NCBI RefSeq assembly: GCF_000219625.1
Contig: NC_018218.1
Span: forward strand, 3,100,001 to 3,164,000
Reading direction: 5' to 3'
Source: Zymoseptoria tritici IPO323
Lineage: Eukaryota > Ascomycota > Dothideomycetes > Mycosphaerellales > Mycosphaerellaceae
DNA: 64,000 nucleotides
The translations under genes and the position numbers were made by a program. Below the pieces are notes generated by a model. It had not been told where the DNA came from and did not search any database. It saw only the letters and a program-made list of their open reading frames with translations. This document shows, one piece after another, positions 9,881 through 19,602 of this stretch; the stretch's first letter is position 1, and each line of letters starts with the position of its first letter.

Positions 9881-11182
9881 ATGGCGCAAGTCAGCGAAAA
9901 CATGCAGGCGCCCGTTCCTAGCGCGCACCAAGATGATCCCATGGCATCAAGCGAAGGACAACCCATGTCTCGCAAGCGATCACATTCAGTCATGTCAGAC
10001 CGTCACTTGGCGCAAAACCTCGCGGACAATATTTCCGCAATGACAAATGGACTTGTGGAGCAGCAGCATGAAGATCAACAACAAGCAAATCCGTACGAAC
10101 AACAGCCCTACCCGGAGGCTCAACAGCAGCCATATCCGCACGATCAACAACATCATCCTTACACTCATGACCAGCAGCAACTTCAGCAACATGAGCAACA
10201 GCAGGCTCAGGAGCAGGCTCATCAGCAGGACCACCAGCATGAACACCAGCATGACCATCAGCATGAACAGACAATGGATCATCAACAGGAACAACACCAG
10301 GACCTGCAAGGGAGCCACTACGCAGATCAAAGACGCTCCAATTCAGTTGCCTCCGGAGATGCGGGATCTCAAGCTGGGGAATACTCGCCGCGAGGATCGC
10401 GCGCGTTCAAGCGCGGTGACCCACCAAGAAACGAAGCAAACAAGTACATTTGCAATTACGCCGATGAATGTGTTGGAATCACGTTCGATCGGAAGTGCGA
10501 GTGGAGGTGAGTCGTGTGACAATCCGAGCAACTCGCATCAAAATGCTGACAATCATCTAGTAAACACATGGACAAGCACGACCGACCTTATCGATGTCCA
10601 CACGCATCATGCGCGAAATTGCAGGGCTTCACGTATTCCGGCGGACTTTTACGACACGAGCGTGAGGTCCATGGCAAACACGGCGGTCCTAAATCCGCAC
10701 TCATGTGTCCATTCACTGAATGCAAGCGACACACCGGAAAGGGTTTCACGCGCAAGGAGAATCTTAACGAGCATCTCCGCCGTGTGCATAGTGGAAAAGA
10801 GCCGCTCGACTCGCAGTCGTCTGCTCTTCACCATGAACTCACCGAAGCCGCTGCTGCAGCTGGAGCCGGACCCGGAGCTGCACAAGACGAAGACACGCAA
10901 GCCTCGCGCTTATCGGAGACTGCCACGGCGGCCACCGAGCACGATGCTTTCAATCTGAACTCTCCCAACGGCTTGAAGCGCAAACGCTCCTTCTCCGGCG
11001 TTGGAGAACAAAGTTTTGAGGAAGTCGAGGCAATGCGGCGACAGCTGGATCACCTGCATGCTGAAAATGCTAGAAAGGAGGAGATAATTCGCCAGATGGG
11101 AGAGGAGGCTGCGCTGCGGGACGAGAGGCTGAGGGCTGCGGAGGAAGCTCTAGCGAGAGTGCACAACGGACAGCAAGTTTGA
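9881..11182 (+). CDS. C2H2 zinc-finger protein with Gln/His-rich N-terminus
   Basis: Exons 9881-10506 and 10561-11182 encode 415 residues, a probable nuclear DNA-binding protein. The first ~150 residues are Gln/His-rich with HQQDHQHEHQHDHQHEQ-type repeats, which may form an activation or phase-separating region. Three Cys2His2-type modules follow: YICNYADEC...KHMDKH (spanning the intron), YRCPHASC...LLRHEREVH, and LMCPFTEC...LNEHLRRVH. The 54-nt intron splits the first finger and its removal restores the spacing, which confirms the junction. A basic KRKR segment (possible nuclear signal) and a C-terminal coiled coil (MRRQLDHLHAENARKEEIIRQ and following) suggest dimerisation. The start at 9881 was chosen because the upstream open frame is basic and unstructured. 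The target genes are unknown. Confidence 0.85.
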
Positions 11183-12569
11183 GACTGCTTCTAGACAGTA
11201 ACTTCAGGGAGACCATGGCAACGCTGTCCGCTCCATGCCCATGGCATCTTCTATCATGGAGGAGAGAGTGGAGAGTGCAGGTTGGGGATGAGAGGACGGA
11301 ATTCTGCTGCTGCCTGCTACAAGAAGCGAGAGGCGTGATCCTCGCGGATCGAGATTGTGCTTTTTCGCGGTGTTCCTATTTGTTTGGTTCGCAGCTCCGA
11401 TACCCATTAGCCACGTCCTTTATCGGTGGGCTCATGCCATCGAGATTACTGTACTGTATTTATACGCCTGTTCCATGGTCTCCTTAACAACGTGAGGTCG
11501 GTTTAGGAAATGGTGCCTGAGGTGCACACGAGGACCATGATGAATTGCATGGAATCCTTCCTGAATGGAGCAACAGGTCTTGAGGGACGAGATTCGCGGG
11601 AACAATTAACACAGGTGAACCCGTACATGTAAGTTGGCAAGACGTGTCATGGAGTCGTACATGTGAGTTAGCAAGACACGCTATGGTGACGGATAGGGCA
11701 GCTGGCGAAACATGGTAGCTGCTAGTACCGATAAAGGCAGCGAACATGCTAGACACTCGTACAGGGAAGCATACAGCTAACTTAGCAAGACGGTCAATCA
11801 GGCGAGAAGGTAAGGCAGCAGGACATGCTAGCTTGTCGTACGGATGACTTAGCAAGACGGTCAAATAGGCGTAAAGTTAAGCGTACATGTAACATAGCAG
11901 GATGGCCAAAAGGGCGTGAACGTACCTTATGCTTATAGACACGCATGAGGGCTTAGTTACAGGTCGAGCCTGTAAGTCCTCGGTTTCGTGATCACACTCC
12001 GTCAGTCTCTCGTGCTAAGAGAGTGCAGAACAACATGGAAGTCATCGAATCCAGACCACATCTGCTCTGCCCTCACCTTACCTGACTTCGCGTCTTTCTG
12101 GCCCGAATTCAGGCAATTCCGCTGGTGCTCTTAGCGTTGTGCTTTCACAGCTCCGACATCCATCGATCGCCGGCTCGCACATGGACGATTCGGATTGACA
12201 TGCCGACAACGCATGCACGTACGACTTGGCTTCTGTCGCAGGCGCGCTGTGGATCCAGGACAGAGGGTGACCTCCGCGGTTATGCGGCAGGACTGAGTCT
12301 CTCGGCCGATAATGATCAGCAGCCTACTGTTTCGTCAAGGCAACGGCCAATTCTCTTCTCAGCATATCACCGTAGTACGTTTTGATGACCATTCGCAGCC
12401 TTGTCCGTCTTCCCAAATCATGTATACAGTGTCAAGTGTCGAAAGGTGTCTGTCCTCAACCCGCACTTCTTCCTCTAGAGTACACATCGTTCACGCTTGA
12501 GGTTCTGCTTGCCTCCTGCCAGTCGGTCGAGATGCGGTGATGTCCAGCCATTCCATTCCCTTCCGTAGC
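11183..12569. other. Gene-poor stretch with repeat cluster
   Basis: No supported gene between the convergent zinc-finger and MIC10 genes. The 11620-11930 segment is the largest array of the dispersed ~33-bp repeat. Confidence 0.45.
11620..11930. repeat. Degenerate ~33-bp tandem repeat cluster (largest)
   Basis: Roughly nine units share the core CGTACATGTAAGTTAGCAAG followed by ACRYGCTA or ACGGTCAA, for example CGTACATGTGAGTTAGCAAG at about 11655 and CGTACGGATGACTTAGCAAG at about 11837. The units are diverged, with some 40-45 bases long where two half-units fuse. Confidence 0.65.
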
Positions 12570-13113
12570 TCATGATCGGAGAACGCGAAGTCCGTCGCGT
12601 GATGGAGCTGTGGCGCGCTTGAAGCTCTGTGAATGCATGTCAGCCTTGTTATCGTACTCCTGACAGCCCGCAATATCATCGCCATGTGCCAGGATAATGT
12701 CCCTCGACTTCGCCAATGCCTCCATGTCGTTCGTGTATGCATCTCGAAGGCACGAACGCCCCAAAGAGAGAAAGGTATCAACGTACGCTGTCACACTCCT
12801 CCCAAGCTCTTCCAGCACCAAATCCAAGACCGGCCCACACTGGGAAAGCTCTCCGCTTGAAGACGAGGACCGAGAAGATCACTCCGAATGACGCGCCGAG
12901 GGTGCTGCGGATGAGAAGTGTGCTGAGGCAGTGGTCCCACTGTGCACATTGCATGTATCAGCAAAGTGTTCATCTTCGTTATGCGCCGGGGACAGGGCCA
13001 CAGGCTCGATATTGTTTCCTCACCTTCTCGTTCAATAGCGCTTCGCTGAGAGGTCGGCTTGGGCGGGTTGGTGGAGGGACGGTCGCAGCATTGGAGGAAG
13101 ATGAGTCGGCCAT
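12570..13113 (-). CDS. MIC10: MICOS complex subunit MIC10
   Basis: Exons on the minus strand are 13113-13024, 12939-12787 and 12626-12570, giving 99 residues. MIC10 oligomerises in the mitochondrial inner membrane and bends it at crista junctions. The conserved core LLNEKWDHCLSTLLIRS leads into two transmembrane hairpin arms. The first contains LGASFGVIFSVLVFKRR, the second WAGLGFGAGRAWEECD, with the Gly-x-Gly patterns typical of the family; the basic FKRR loop lies between them. The N-terminal 30 residues are Ser/Pro-rich and have no cleavable presequence, as expected. Introns start GTGAGG and GTACGT and end GCACAG and TCACAG. The gene diverges from URB2 with only 89 bp between the two start codons. 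Confidence 0.92.
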
Positions 13114-13202
13114 TGTGAAGAGATTGGACACTTCTTGTCGTAGGATGTCGTTTGTGGAAGGTTTGGTGTCTGATCAGTGATTAACAACCGTCGGAGATCA
13201 CA

Positions 13203-16200
13203 ATGTGTCTGCCGGTTGAGCAGCTTCCTGGCGCGGGAGCGGGAGCGGCCGCAGCGTCCGAGCGTCCATCAAAAAAGTCCAAGAGACAACTTTTGAGATT
13301 CGATTGGACTTCATCTTTGAAGGATTCGAACGGGACTGCTCGACGGTCGCGCATCATGGTAGGCTCAGGCATGGACGACCGACCTTCATTGGACCGGTTG
13401 AAGGCCCTGGACTCCCTACCGAACCTGGAATCACAATTCGCAGAGGCCAAGTCGATATGCAGCCACAATGCTCGCGCCGAAATGATTTTGAGATGGTTGA
13501 TGGGGAAATTCAAGTCATCAACCGAAACTTGCAGAGAAACCAAAGCATGGGATGTTCTGGCATCAACTATACGGCTCACATCGCCGCAGAAAATCGCACT
13601 TTTCCTCTACCAATTGCCAGGAGTTTTGCAGGATACGTTTTCTGCGCAGGAGCTTTCCCAGGCGTTGCTGTATTCGGTCACGGAACTACTCAACCTGCTG
13701 TTGGAGCTTGGACGAGGTCCAGATGGTGCAGCTATCAAGGCTCTACTTAGTATGGAAAGTTCTGCTGCGGCCTTGCTGTGTGGAAATTGGCTCCGACATG
13801 TCCATACTCACAGTCATGGAATCAGAGAGACACAACATCTGATTGCCAGATCACTGCTGGATCCGGCCTTGCAGATCTGGGAGCTTCGCAAACGTCAAGA
13901 CTCTGACGATATGAACTTCAATACTCATTGTCTGGTTTCTGTTCTCCCCTTACTTGAAGTCCTCGAGGGTGGAGACGAGACTGGATCGAAGCGCAGGCGT
14001 GGCGAATCTCTACCAGGATCTGCTCGATCGTGTGAACGTGCTCTGGAATCCTTGGTGGCCAAGCACACAATCCTGCCGGCAAGATCAGCATTCTTCAGAA
14101 AGACCGATCCGCAGGCCCGCCGTCTTCAACATGGATTGAATCAGGCCACGATCGGAGAGGCGTTAGCGTCACTGAAAAACTCATTGCAAGATGAAGCAAA
14201 CCAAGACCTGCTTAGTTCCGTACCAAAGGTGCTCGATATTGCACTGCGATCCTCCTCCACACCCACTCCACGACATCGCACAAAGGAACGGCCTTGGATT
14301 GAATCAGTCCTTAGCGCGGTTCGAGATGCTTTCCATGGACGGACCGAAGAGGAGCAGAGCTTAGCGCTCACTGAACTTCTTCGAGCCGTCCGGGTCAACA
14401 AAGCGACGTTATCTGCTGAGACTCTTGCGCGCATAGTCAGAGACAACATCGCCAGTGCGACTTCCTCCAAGACCGCAGTTAATTGGAAGCTGGTCGAAGG
14501 TGTGGTTGAGCTGGATGCCAATGTACTTTTGAATCCAAAATCTACCAACGAAGTATTCGACGAAATCACAAAGGAAGCAGCCTTCGACGGTTCAGAAGAC
14601 GGGACATATCGCAGTTTCATGGAGTCCAGATGGAGAGATGGAGTTATTCTACCTACTATGAGAGCTCATGCGCAGAGCCGTACCCTGAGTGTCTTCACGG
14701 ATTGTTGGTTCAAGCAGCTGCAAGCAATGCAGAGCATACGCGGCTGGTCTGTATGGGACAGCGTTGGCGACGCGCTCGCAGAAACGCTTGAAAACTCACT
14801 TTCGGGTGACACGATTCTTGAGCTGCTCGACCGCTATTCAACAATTATCCAGCAGACCACGGACTCCCAAGCGAATCTCAAGGAGTCGGAAAAGTCTACT
14901 CAGCTTCGTGCTGCACTGTGTGTCTTGGGTTCATTACTCAGGGGCATTCGGTCTGATGCTTTGATTTCGAGCATTCAGCTGCGACTGGACATTCTATTGG
15001 GCACCGTTCTCGGTATTGCGGAATTGAAGGGCTTCAAGACGACGATTGCAAGCGACTGTCACTACTGGCGATCTCTGACGCGAGTCTTCGAACTGTGGTA
15101 TCCTCACTGGGCCTCCAAACAAGCTGATCGACAGAGCGTTACTAGCATGGGAGCTTCTCTTCTATCGAACAAGGCTTTCAAATCAGCACTCTCTCAGTTT
15201 GACATGGAAGATTCTGAATTGACGCTCGGCGACCAGGCCAGGTTGAGACACAGCGCTCAGACATATGTCGCTACATTGTGTCAATGCTTTGGGCAGTATG
15301 GCGGCGAAGCTGGATGTGCAGGTCTCTGCACCAAGGCCATCGAGCGTGTTGCCGAGCAGAAGGCAAGCGCAGCGGATGCCTTGGTCCGATTCCCTAGCCT
15401 CCTTGCAACAGTGCAAAGCGACCTGCGAAAAGGCGTTATGGAAGCTTTGTTCCAAGCTGCCGCTGTACGGGCCTCTATCGACAATGACTCTGCGACTCAA
15501 CTGCAGGCTGTCTTGCACTCATTTCAAGGACTCAACAAAACTGCTATTCTCGAAGAATTCGCTACAGTCGCAATTCAAGAACTGAAGACAGCTTCAAAGT
15601 CAACTTCAGCAAGATATGAGGCAGTCTTCACTTCCACGATGGCGAACATCGACGCAGCCTCGTTGGACCAGACTCAGCGCACGAACATCCTGGATACCGT
15701 TCTAGGACTTCCGCCGCCGAAACAAGACCAGGCGGGAATTTTGCAACTACGGGATCGCCTGGCTCTTGTGCTCAAACTTGCCTCTTTGCCATGTCAAGAT
15801 TCGCGACTGCTGACGGATGCAACTGCTCTTTGGGACATTGTTGGTATGCTTGAACACGGCATCACCCCGGACGCACAGGACGAGTCACGACTGGACTTGC
15901 TCGACAGTATCCGTCTGCTTGAGGAGATCAGCAAAAGAGCTCTACGTTCTTGGCTGGGAACACAGGACCGCGAGAAGAGTCGTGAGCTGCTCTTGCAGAT
16001 GTCGAAACGCATCAAGGACCGAGTGAAGACTGAGAAGAAGGCTGGCAAGCTCTCCGCTGGAAGAGCTGGATTGGCCTTGGTGAAGGTCGCAATTGCGATG
16101 ATTGAAAACGGCGCCCGCGAAGCTACCAAGGAAACATTGGTCCATCGTGAGGCAAAGATCGCGCGGGCCTATGTTGATATGCTTGCGGCAGATGTGGAAG

Positions 16201-17438
16201 CTTTTAGCAGCAGTGCGCGCAACGACTTGGCTGATCTCTCCGACCTTGACATTAGCAATTGCGCTTCGGTGCTGGCGGCTCTGCTCGAATTGCCCGATAC
16301 CTTCCTAATCGCTGCCGGTATGGAGCCGCCGGAGCATGCTAAGCGAGTCAGCATAGCTCTGAACCACGTCCGGCCACTGTCCATGGAAAGCATACACCGG
16401 AGTCGATTGGCGGTGACTGTCTTCCGTCTCGAGGCCAAATACATGCTGAACAAAGAACTCCTCTCGGCAACTGCGATCGGCATCATTGAAAGTGAGCAGC
16501 CCAGTGCAAAGGAGCAAGCAGATGTACTTGCGACGTATGAGCAAAGCTTCGCGAAGTTTGATGTGGATTTGAAACTCCAAGTCGCATTCGATGTCTTGAC
16601 CATGCCTCCTTGCCTAAAATCATTTGGCTTCCTCTTACTGGCTCGCGCTGCCATCAGAGGCCTGACTAAAGAAGATTTCGACAACTCGAGCAGACTTCCT
16701 ACGACGTTGCTTCACCGCAATCTGCAGGCAGCGAGCCAGGATAAAGGCTTCTTTCTGGCCGACATTAAACCCGGCGACGAACTGCTTGTGCGACGTGCAG
16801 CGCTCCAGAATTTGGCCATCATCTTCAAAGAAAAGCCATTCATGGTCAACCAATACGGCATCGAGCAGACGCTTCACACCTTGCAATCGCTCCTCACGAC
16901 ATGCCAATTTGCTGGCGCCCTTTACCTCGACATGACCCAAGTCCTCAACGCCCTGTTCTTACACCACCGCTCCCGTCTCCGAGGCCGTTTCCACCTCGTC
17001 ATTTCCCTCCTGCAATCCCTTCTCACTCATCTCTTCCGAGCCACCACACTGTCATCTCCGACTCCAGTCGAACTCTCCATCCGACAAGCGCGTGCTCTCG
17101 CCCGCCTGCTCGAGTCCTTCAGCAACCCGCCACCCCTCCGCCACCACCGCGGCAAAGCCTCCGACCTAGTCGACGAATCGAGGAAGGCGCAAGCCCATGC
17201 AGGGCAATTCACGCAGTACTTGCTACACCACTATTGCGCGCAGGTCCTGACGGGAAGCTTGGGCGAAGGCGCGAGAGAAGCGCTGCTACCAGGACTGTGG
17301 GCGGTCATTGAGGCTATGGAGGTTTATAGTTCGGATGCGATCAAGAGTCTAAGTGCGGCGGTAAATAATAGCGAGAGGGCGGTTCTGAGGTCGGTGTACG
17401 ACGATTGGAAAAGGTTCGGGAAGTGGGAGGGTCTGTGA
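13203..17438 (+). CDS. URB2: Ribosome biogenesis protein Urb2/Npa2 family
   Basis: An intronless 1411-residue protein. Urb2 belongs to an early nucleolar pre-60S assembly group (Npa1/Urb1, Rsa3, Dbp6, Nop8 in yeast). Most of the chain is helical repeat-like sequence without catalytic motifs. The C-terminal ~200 residues match the conserved Urb2 domain: RSRLRGRFHLVISLLQSLL, then ARALARLLESFSNPP, AGQFTQYLLHHYCAQ, EALLPGLWAVIEAM and VYDDWKRFGKWEGL at the very end. The basic N-terminal segment PSKKSKRQLLRF may act in nuclear import. Length fits the family (about 1200-1400). The ATG at 13203 is the first in frame after the gap to MIC10; the Gly/Ala-rich first 25 residues are weakly conserved in type, so a start at a nearby downstream Met remains possible. 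Confidence 0.88.
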   Translation: MCLPVEQLPGAGAGAAAASERPSKKSKRQLLRFDWTSSLKDSNGTARRSRIMVGSGMDDRPSLDRLKALDSLPNLESQFAEAKSICSHNARAEMILRWLMGKFKSSTETCRETKAWDVLASTIRLTSPQKIALFLYQLPGVLQDTFSAQELSQALLYSVTELLNLLLELGRGPDGAAIKALLSMESSAAALLCGNWLRHVHTHSHGIRETQHLIARSLLDPALQIWELRKRQDSDDMNFNTHCLVSVLPLLEVLEGGDETGSKRRRGESLPGSARSCERALESLVAKHTILPARSAFFRKTDPQARRLQHGLNQATIGEALASLKNSLQDEANQDLLSSVPKVLDIALRSSSTPTPRHRTKERPWIESVLSAVRDAFHGRTEEEQSLALTELLRAVRVNKATLSAETLARIVRDNIASATSSKTAVNWKLVEGVVELDANVLLNPKSTNEVFDEITKEAAFDGSEDGTYRSFMESRWRDGVILPTMRAHAQSRTLSVFTDCWFKQLQAMQSIRGWSVWDSVGDALAETLENSLSGDTILELLDRYSTIIQQTTDSQANLKESEKSTQLRAALCVLGSLLRGIRSDALISSIQLRLDILLGTVLGIAELKGFKTTIASDCHYWRSLTRVFELWYPHWASKQADRQSVTSMGASLLSNKAFKSALSQFDMEDSELTLGDQARLRHSAQTYVATLCQCFGQYGGEAGCAGLCTKAIERVAEQKASAADALVRFPSLLATVQSDLRKGVMEALFQAAAVRASIDNDSATQLQAVLHSFQGLNKTAILEEFATVAIQELKTASKSTSARYEAVFTSTMANIDAASLDQTQRTNILDTVLGLPPPKQDQAGILQLRDRLALVLKLASLPCQDSRLLTDATALWDIVGMLEHGITPDAQDESRLDLLDSIRLLEEISKRALRSWLGTQDREKSRELLLQMSKRIKDRVKTEKKAGKLSAGRAGLALVKVAIAMIENGAREATKETLVHREAKIARAYVDMLAADVEAFSSSARNDLADLSDLDISNCASVLAALLELPDTFLIAAGMEPPEHAKRVSIALNHVRPLSMESIHRSRLAVTVFRLEAKYMLNKELLSATAIGIIESEQPSAKEQADVLATYEQSFAKFDVDLKLQVAFDVLTMPPCLKSFGFLLLARAAIRGLTKEDFDNSSRLPTTLLHRNLQAASQDKGFFLADIKPGDELLVRRAALQNLAIIFKEKPFMVNQYGIEQTLHTLQSLLTTCQFAGALYLDMTQVLNALFLHHRSRLRGRFHLVISLLQSLLTHLFRATTLSSPTPVELSIRQARALARLLESFSNPPPLRHHRGKASDLVDESRKAQAHAGQFTQYLLHHYCAQVLTGSLGEGAREALLPGLWAVIEAMEVYSSDAIKSLSAAVNNSERAVLRSVYDDWKRFGKWEGL

Positions 17439-18029
17439 TTGTTGTGAGATGTTGCACGCCAATGAGCAAGACTGGTTCATCTCTACTTCACAGTCAAGCT
17501 AGGCACTTAGTTTTCTGACTGAAAGATGAGAAGCTCCATTGACGGAAAGATACTCAAACTCATCAGTCCTAATCCCAGACCGGCCACAACTGCTGGAGAA
17601 GATTGACAAAAACGCACACGAAAATGCTCCAATTCTGCTCCCTGTATGGACAGGCATTCCGACCTGATCGGCTTGGAGCTGTACAACTTGATCTTTCCCG
17701 AGAGTCCTCTCTTGTGGCCTCGGCGTCGAATGTTTGGCCATCCCCGAAACTCCTATGCCGTCCCATGTGCAATATATGTTCGGCACCGTTCGTCCTCCTG
17801 AGCCTGGATCAATCGAGCTCAGCCAGCATGGCCATCTGGCAAAGCCGTGCCTCCTTTTTATAGTCCCTGCAGAACAAGACAGTTGTCCGTCTTGCATACC
17901 ACCTGCATTCTTCCAGCGCCGGGCTGTTGCAGACTGCCACATCGATTCCAACACTCTCATCGTGACCTTCACCTCTCGGGATTGATCATTCCCATCTAGT
18001 ACATATCCTGACCGTAGCAGGTCTTCCTT
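17439..18029. other. Intergenic, URB2 to LAMTOR1-like gene
   Basis: The two genes converge here. A 157-codon minus-strand frame (17972-17499) and shorter plus-strand frames have no recognisable features. I see nothing else. Confidence 0.4.
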
Positions 18030-18572
18030 TCAAGCTCCATCCCTGAGTTGACCCACATTCATTACGAATGTTCCGTTCTGCGGCATTTTCACCTGAGCAT
18101 TGCTGGCGGATTTGATGCTCTCCAACCACGCCTCTTCTTCGGCGTCCTGTCCTGATTCGCTCTCGCTGTGATCGTCTCTGATATGTCTATCGTTGCCGTT
18201 GTCGATGCTGTGCTCCATGGCGGCGTCGGTCGGGTGCAGTACATCGATCATGTGCCTACAAGTCAAGTCAGACAATGCAGGTTTCGGACTTTGGAACCCG
18301 AGCCCTTACTCTGTGGCGTCTGTGGTGATGTATTCCAGAGCCTCTCGCTCCCTTTGCAACTCCTCCTCGTCTGGTTGTGCATGGCCGTGCCTATCGTTAC
18401 TGTCGATAGCTCCGTACGACGTCTGTCTGGAGTCAAGGATACGATCGAGATCGCCCTGTCAGGAGGAGATCTAAGTCAGTGGTGTGTCCGTTGAGAGTGC
18501 ATATACCAGAAGAGAACTTACATCCTGCGAGGGATGACGCTGCCCGAGGCATGAGCTGCAGACGGCTCCCAT
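18030..18572 (-). CDS. LAMTOR1/Meh1(Ego1)-like lipid-anchored vacuolar membrane protein
   Basis: Exons 18572-18522, 18455-18310 and 18255-18030 encode 140 residues. The first 17-residue exon reads MGAVCSSCLGQRHPSQD: Gly2 fits N-myristoylation and Cys5/Cys8 fit palmitoylation, the anchoring mode of LAMTOR1 and yeast Meh1, scaffolds of the Ragulator/EGO complex that holds Rag GTPases and TORC1 at the vacuole. The middle has a short acidic DEEELQREREALEYI helix followed by TTDATEHMIDVLHP, resembling the LAMTOR1 helix ending in NIIDV. The C-terminal half is acidic and variable. Both introns have good donors and acceptors (GTAAGT/GACAG and GTAAG/TGTAG) and keep frame. The family call rests on the N-terminal lipidation motif plus this weak helix match, so it is moderate. 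Confidence 0.62.
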
Positions 18573-19602
18573 CAGGAATGTGAGACTGGCCCAGACATTG
18601 ATTCTCCTCTTTCCCTCTCCTCAGCAGATGATCAGGACGGAGCAAGTCAGGAGTGGTTGTGCTGGTGCAGAGTCTCGTAGGAGTGGTTCGTGTGTGATAC
18701 AGAACCGGATTAGAGCTCGCCTGCAGCTGCAGATCATTGTAGGGCTGAAGATCCCGTCGGAGGAGTACGGGCGTGCACGTGACCATTTTGAACCGCTATA
18801 CCTGTATCCATGGATGTAACTCAAATCGGACCATCACTCCCTCTCTTGACATGTCCATAGTCCACACTCCAGCCGTTCGTCACACCGCACGACCCCATGA
18901 TTGGTACTCAGGAACGAGTTGTTTGCGAGACCCGACTACCAGGGACGTAGCTTGAGCCGCAGGACATGGCCCGTTCAGGAGAAGACTCAAGCATCCAGGA
19001 GAAAGAGTCAATGACAAGGGCAGCACGAAGTCACTGCGTCTCGATCTTCTATCCACTGGCTTCGACTGAGAGATCTCAACCGTTGAGCCATGCCAGACAA
19101 CGCGTTGACACGCATTCCTCGACGCCAAATTCTTACGTCTCGACGTCAAGAATGACACTTCCAGGCTGGAGGCTCCCAATATAGACTCCATTATATCATC
19201 GACTTTCTGGTCCGGCAAGGGATTCCAAACTCATTACATGCCATCCGACTCTTTTGGGAATGGCTATCATTCACCCACCACTGTGGAGCAGGGCAAGAGA
19301 CAATCCTTCGCGATTGAGGGTGGTCTGGTCGACGTGAGGTTGCACGTCTCTTCATTCCAGCACGTCCTTCTCCACCTAGTCATGCAGGAGGTTGTCCACG
19401 TCGACCAGCCTCTGCGAGGTAAGTGTGCATACCATCTTTTGTGGGAGTTCAACCTCGATATAAGGACCCTCTGCTCTCTCATATTCTCCTACTTCTGCAG
19501 AATCATCAAGCACTTCCAACACTTCTCCGTTACACTCCTTCCAGACATACAGTCTGAGTTGAAGCCTCCGTCTGTATTTCATCAGCGGCAAAGCTTTTCA
19601 AC
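18573..19602. other. Intergenic, divergent promoters
   Basis: About 1 kb between the minus-strand LAMTOR1-like gene and the plus-strand wall protein. Open frames of up to 203 codons overlap the leader of the downstream gene but carry no motif. Confidence 0.4.

Noticed and set aside
12716..13180. 154-codon plus-strand frame antisense to MIC10
   Set aside because: It is the shadow of the three MIC10 exons, which match the family exactly on the minus strand.
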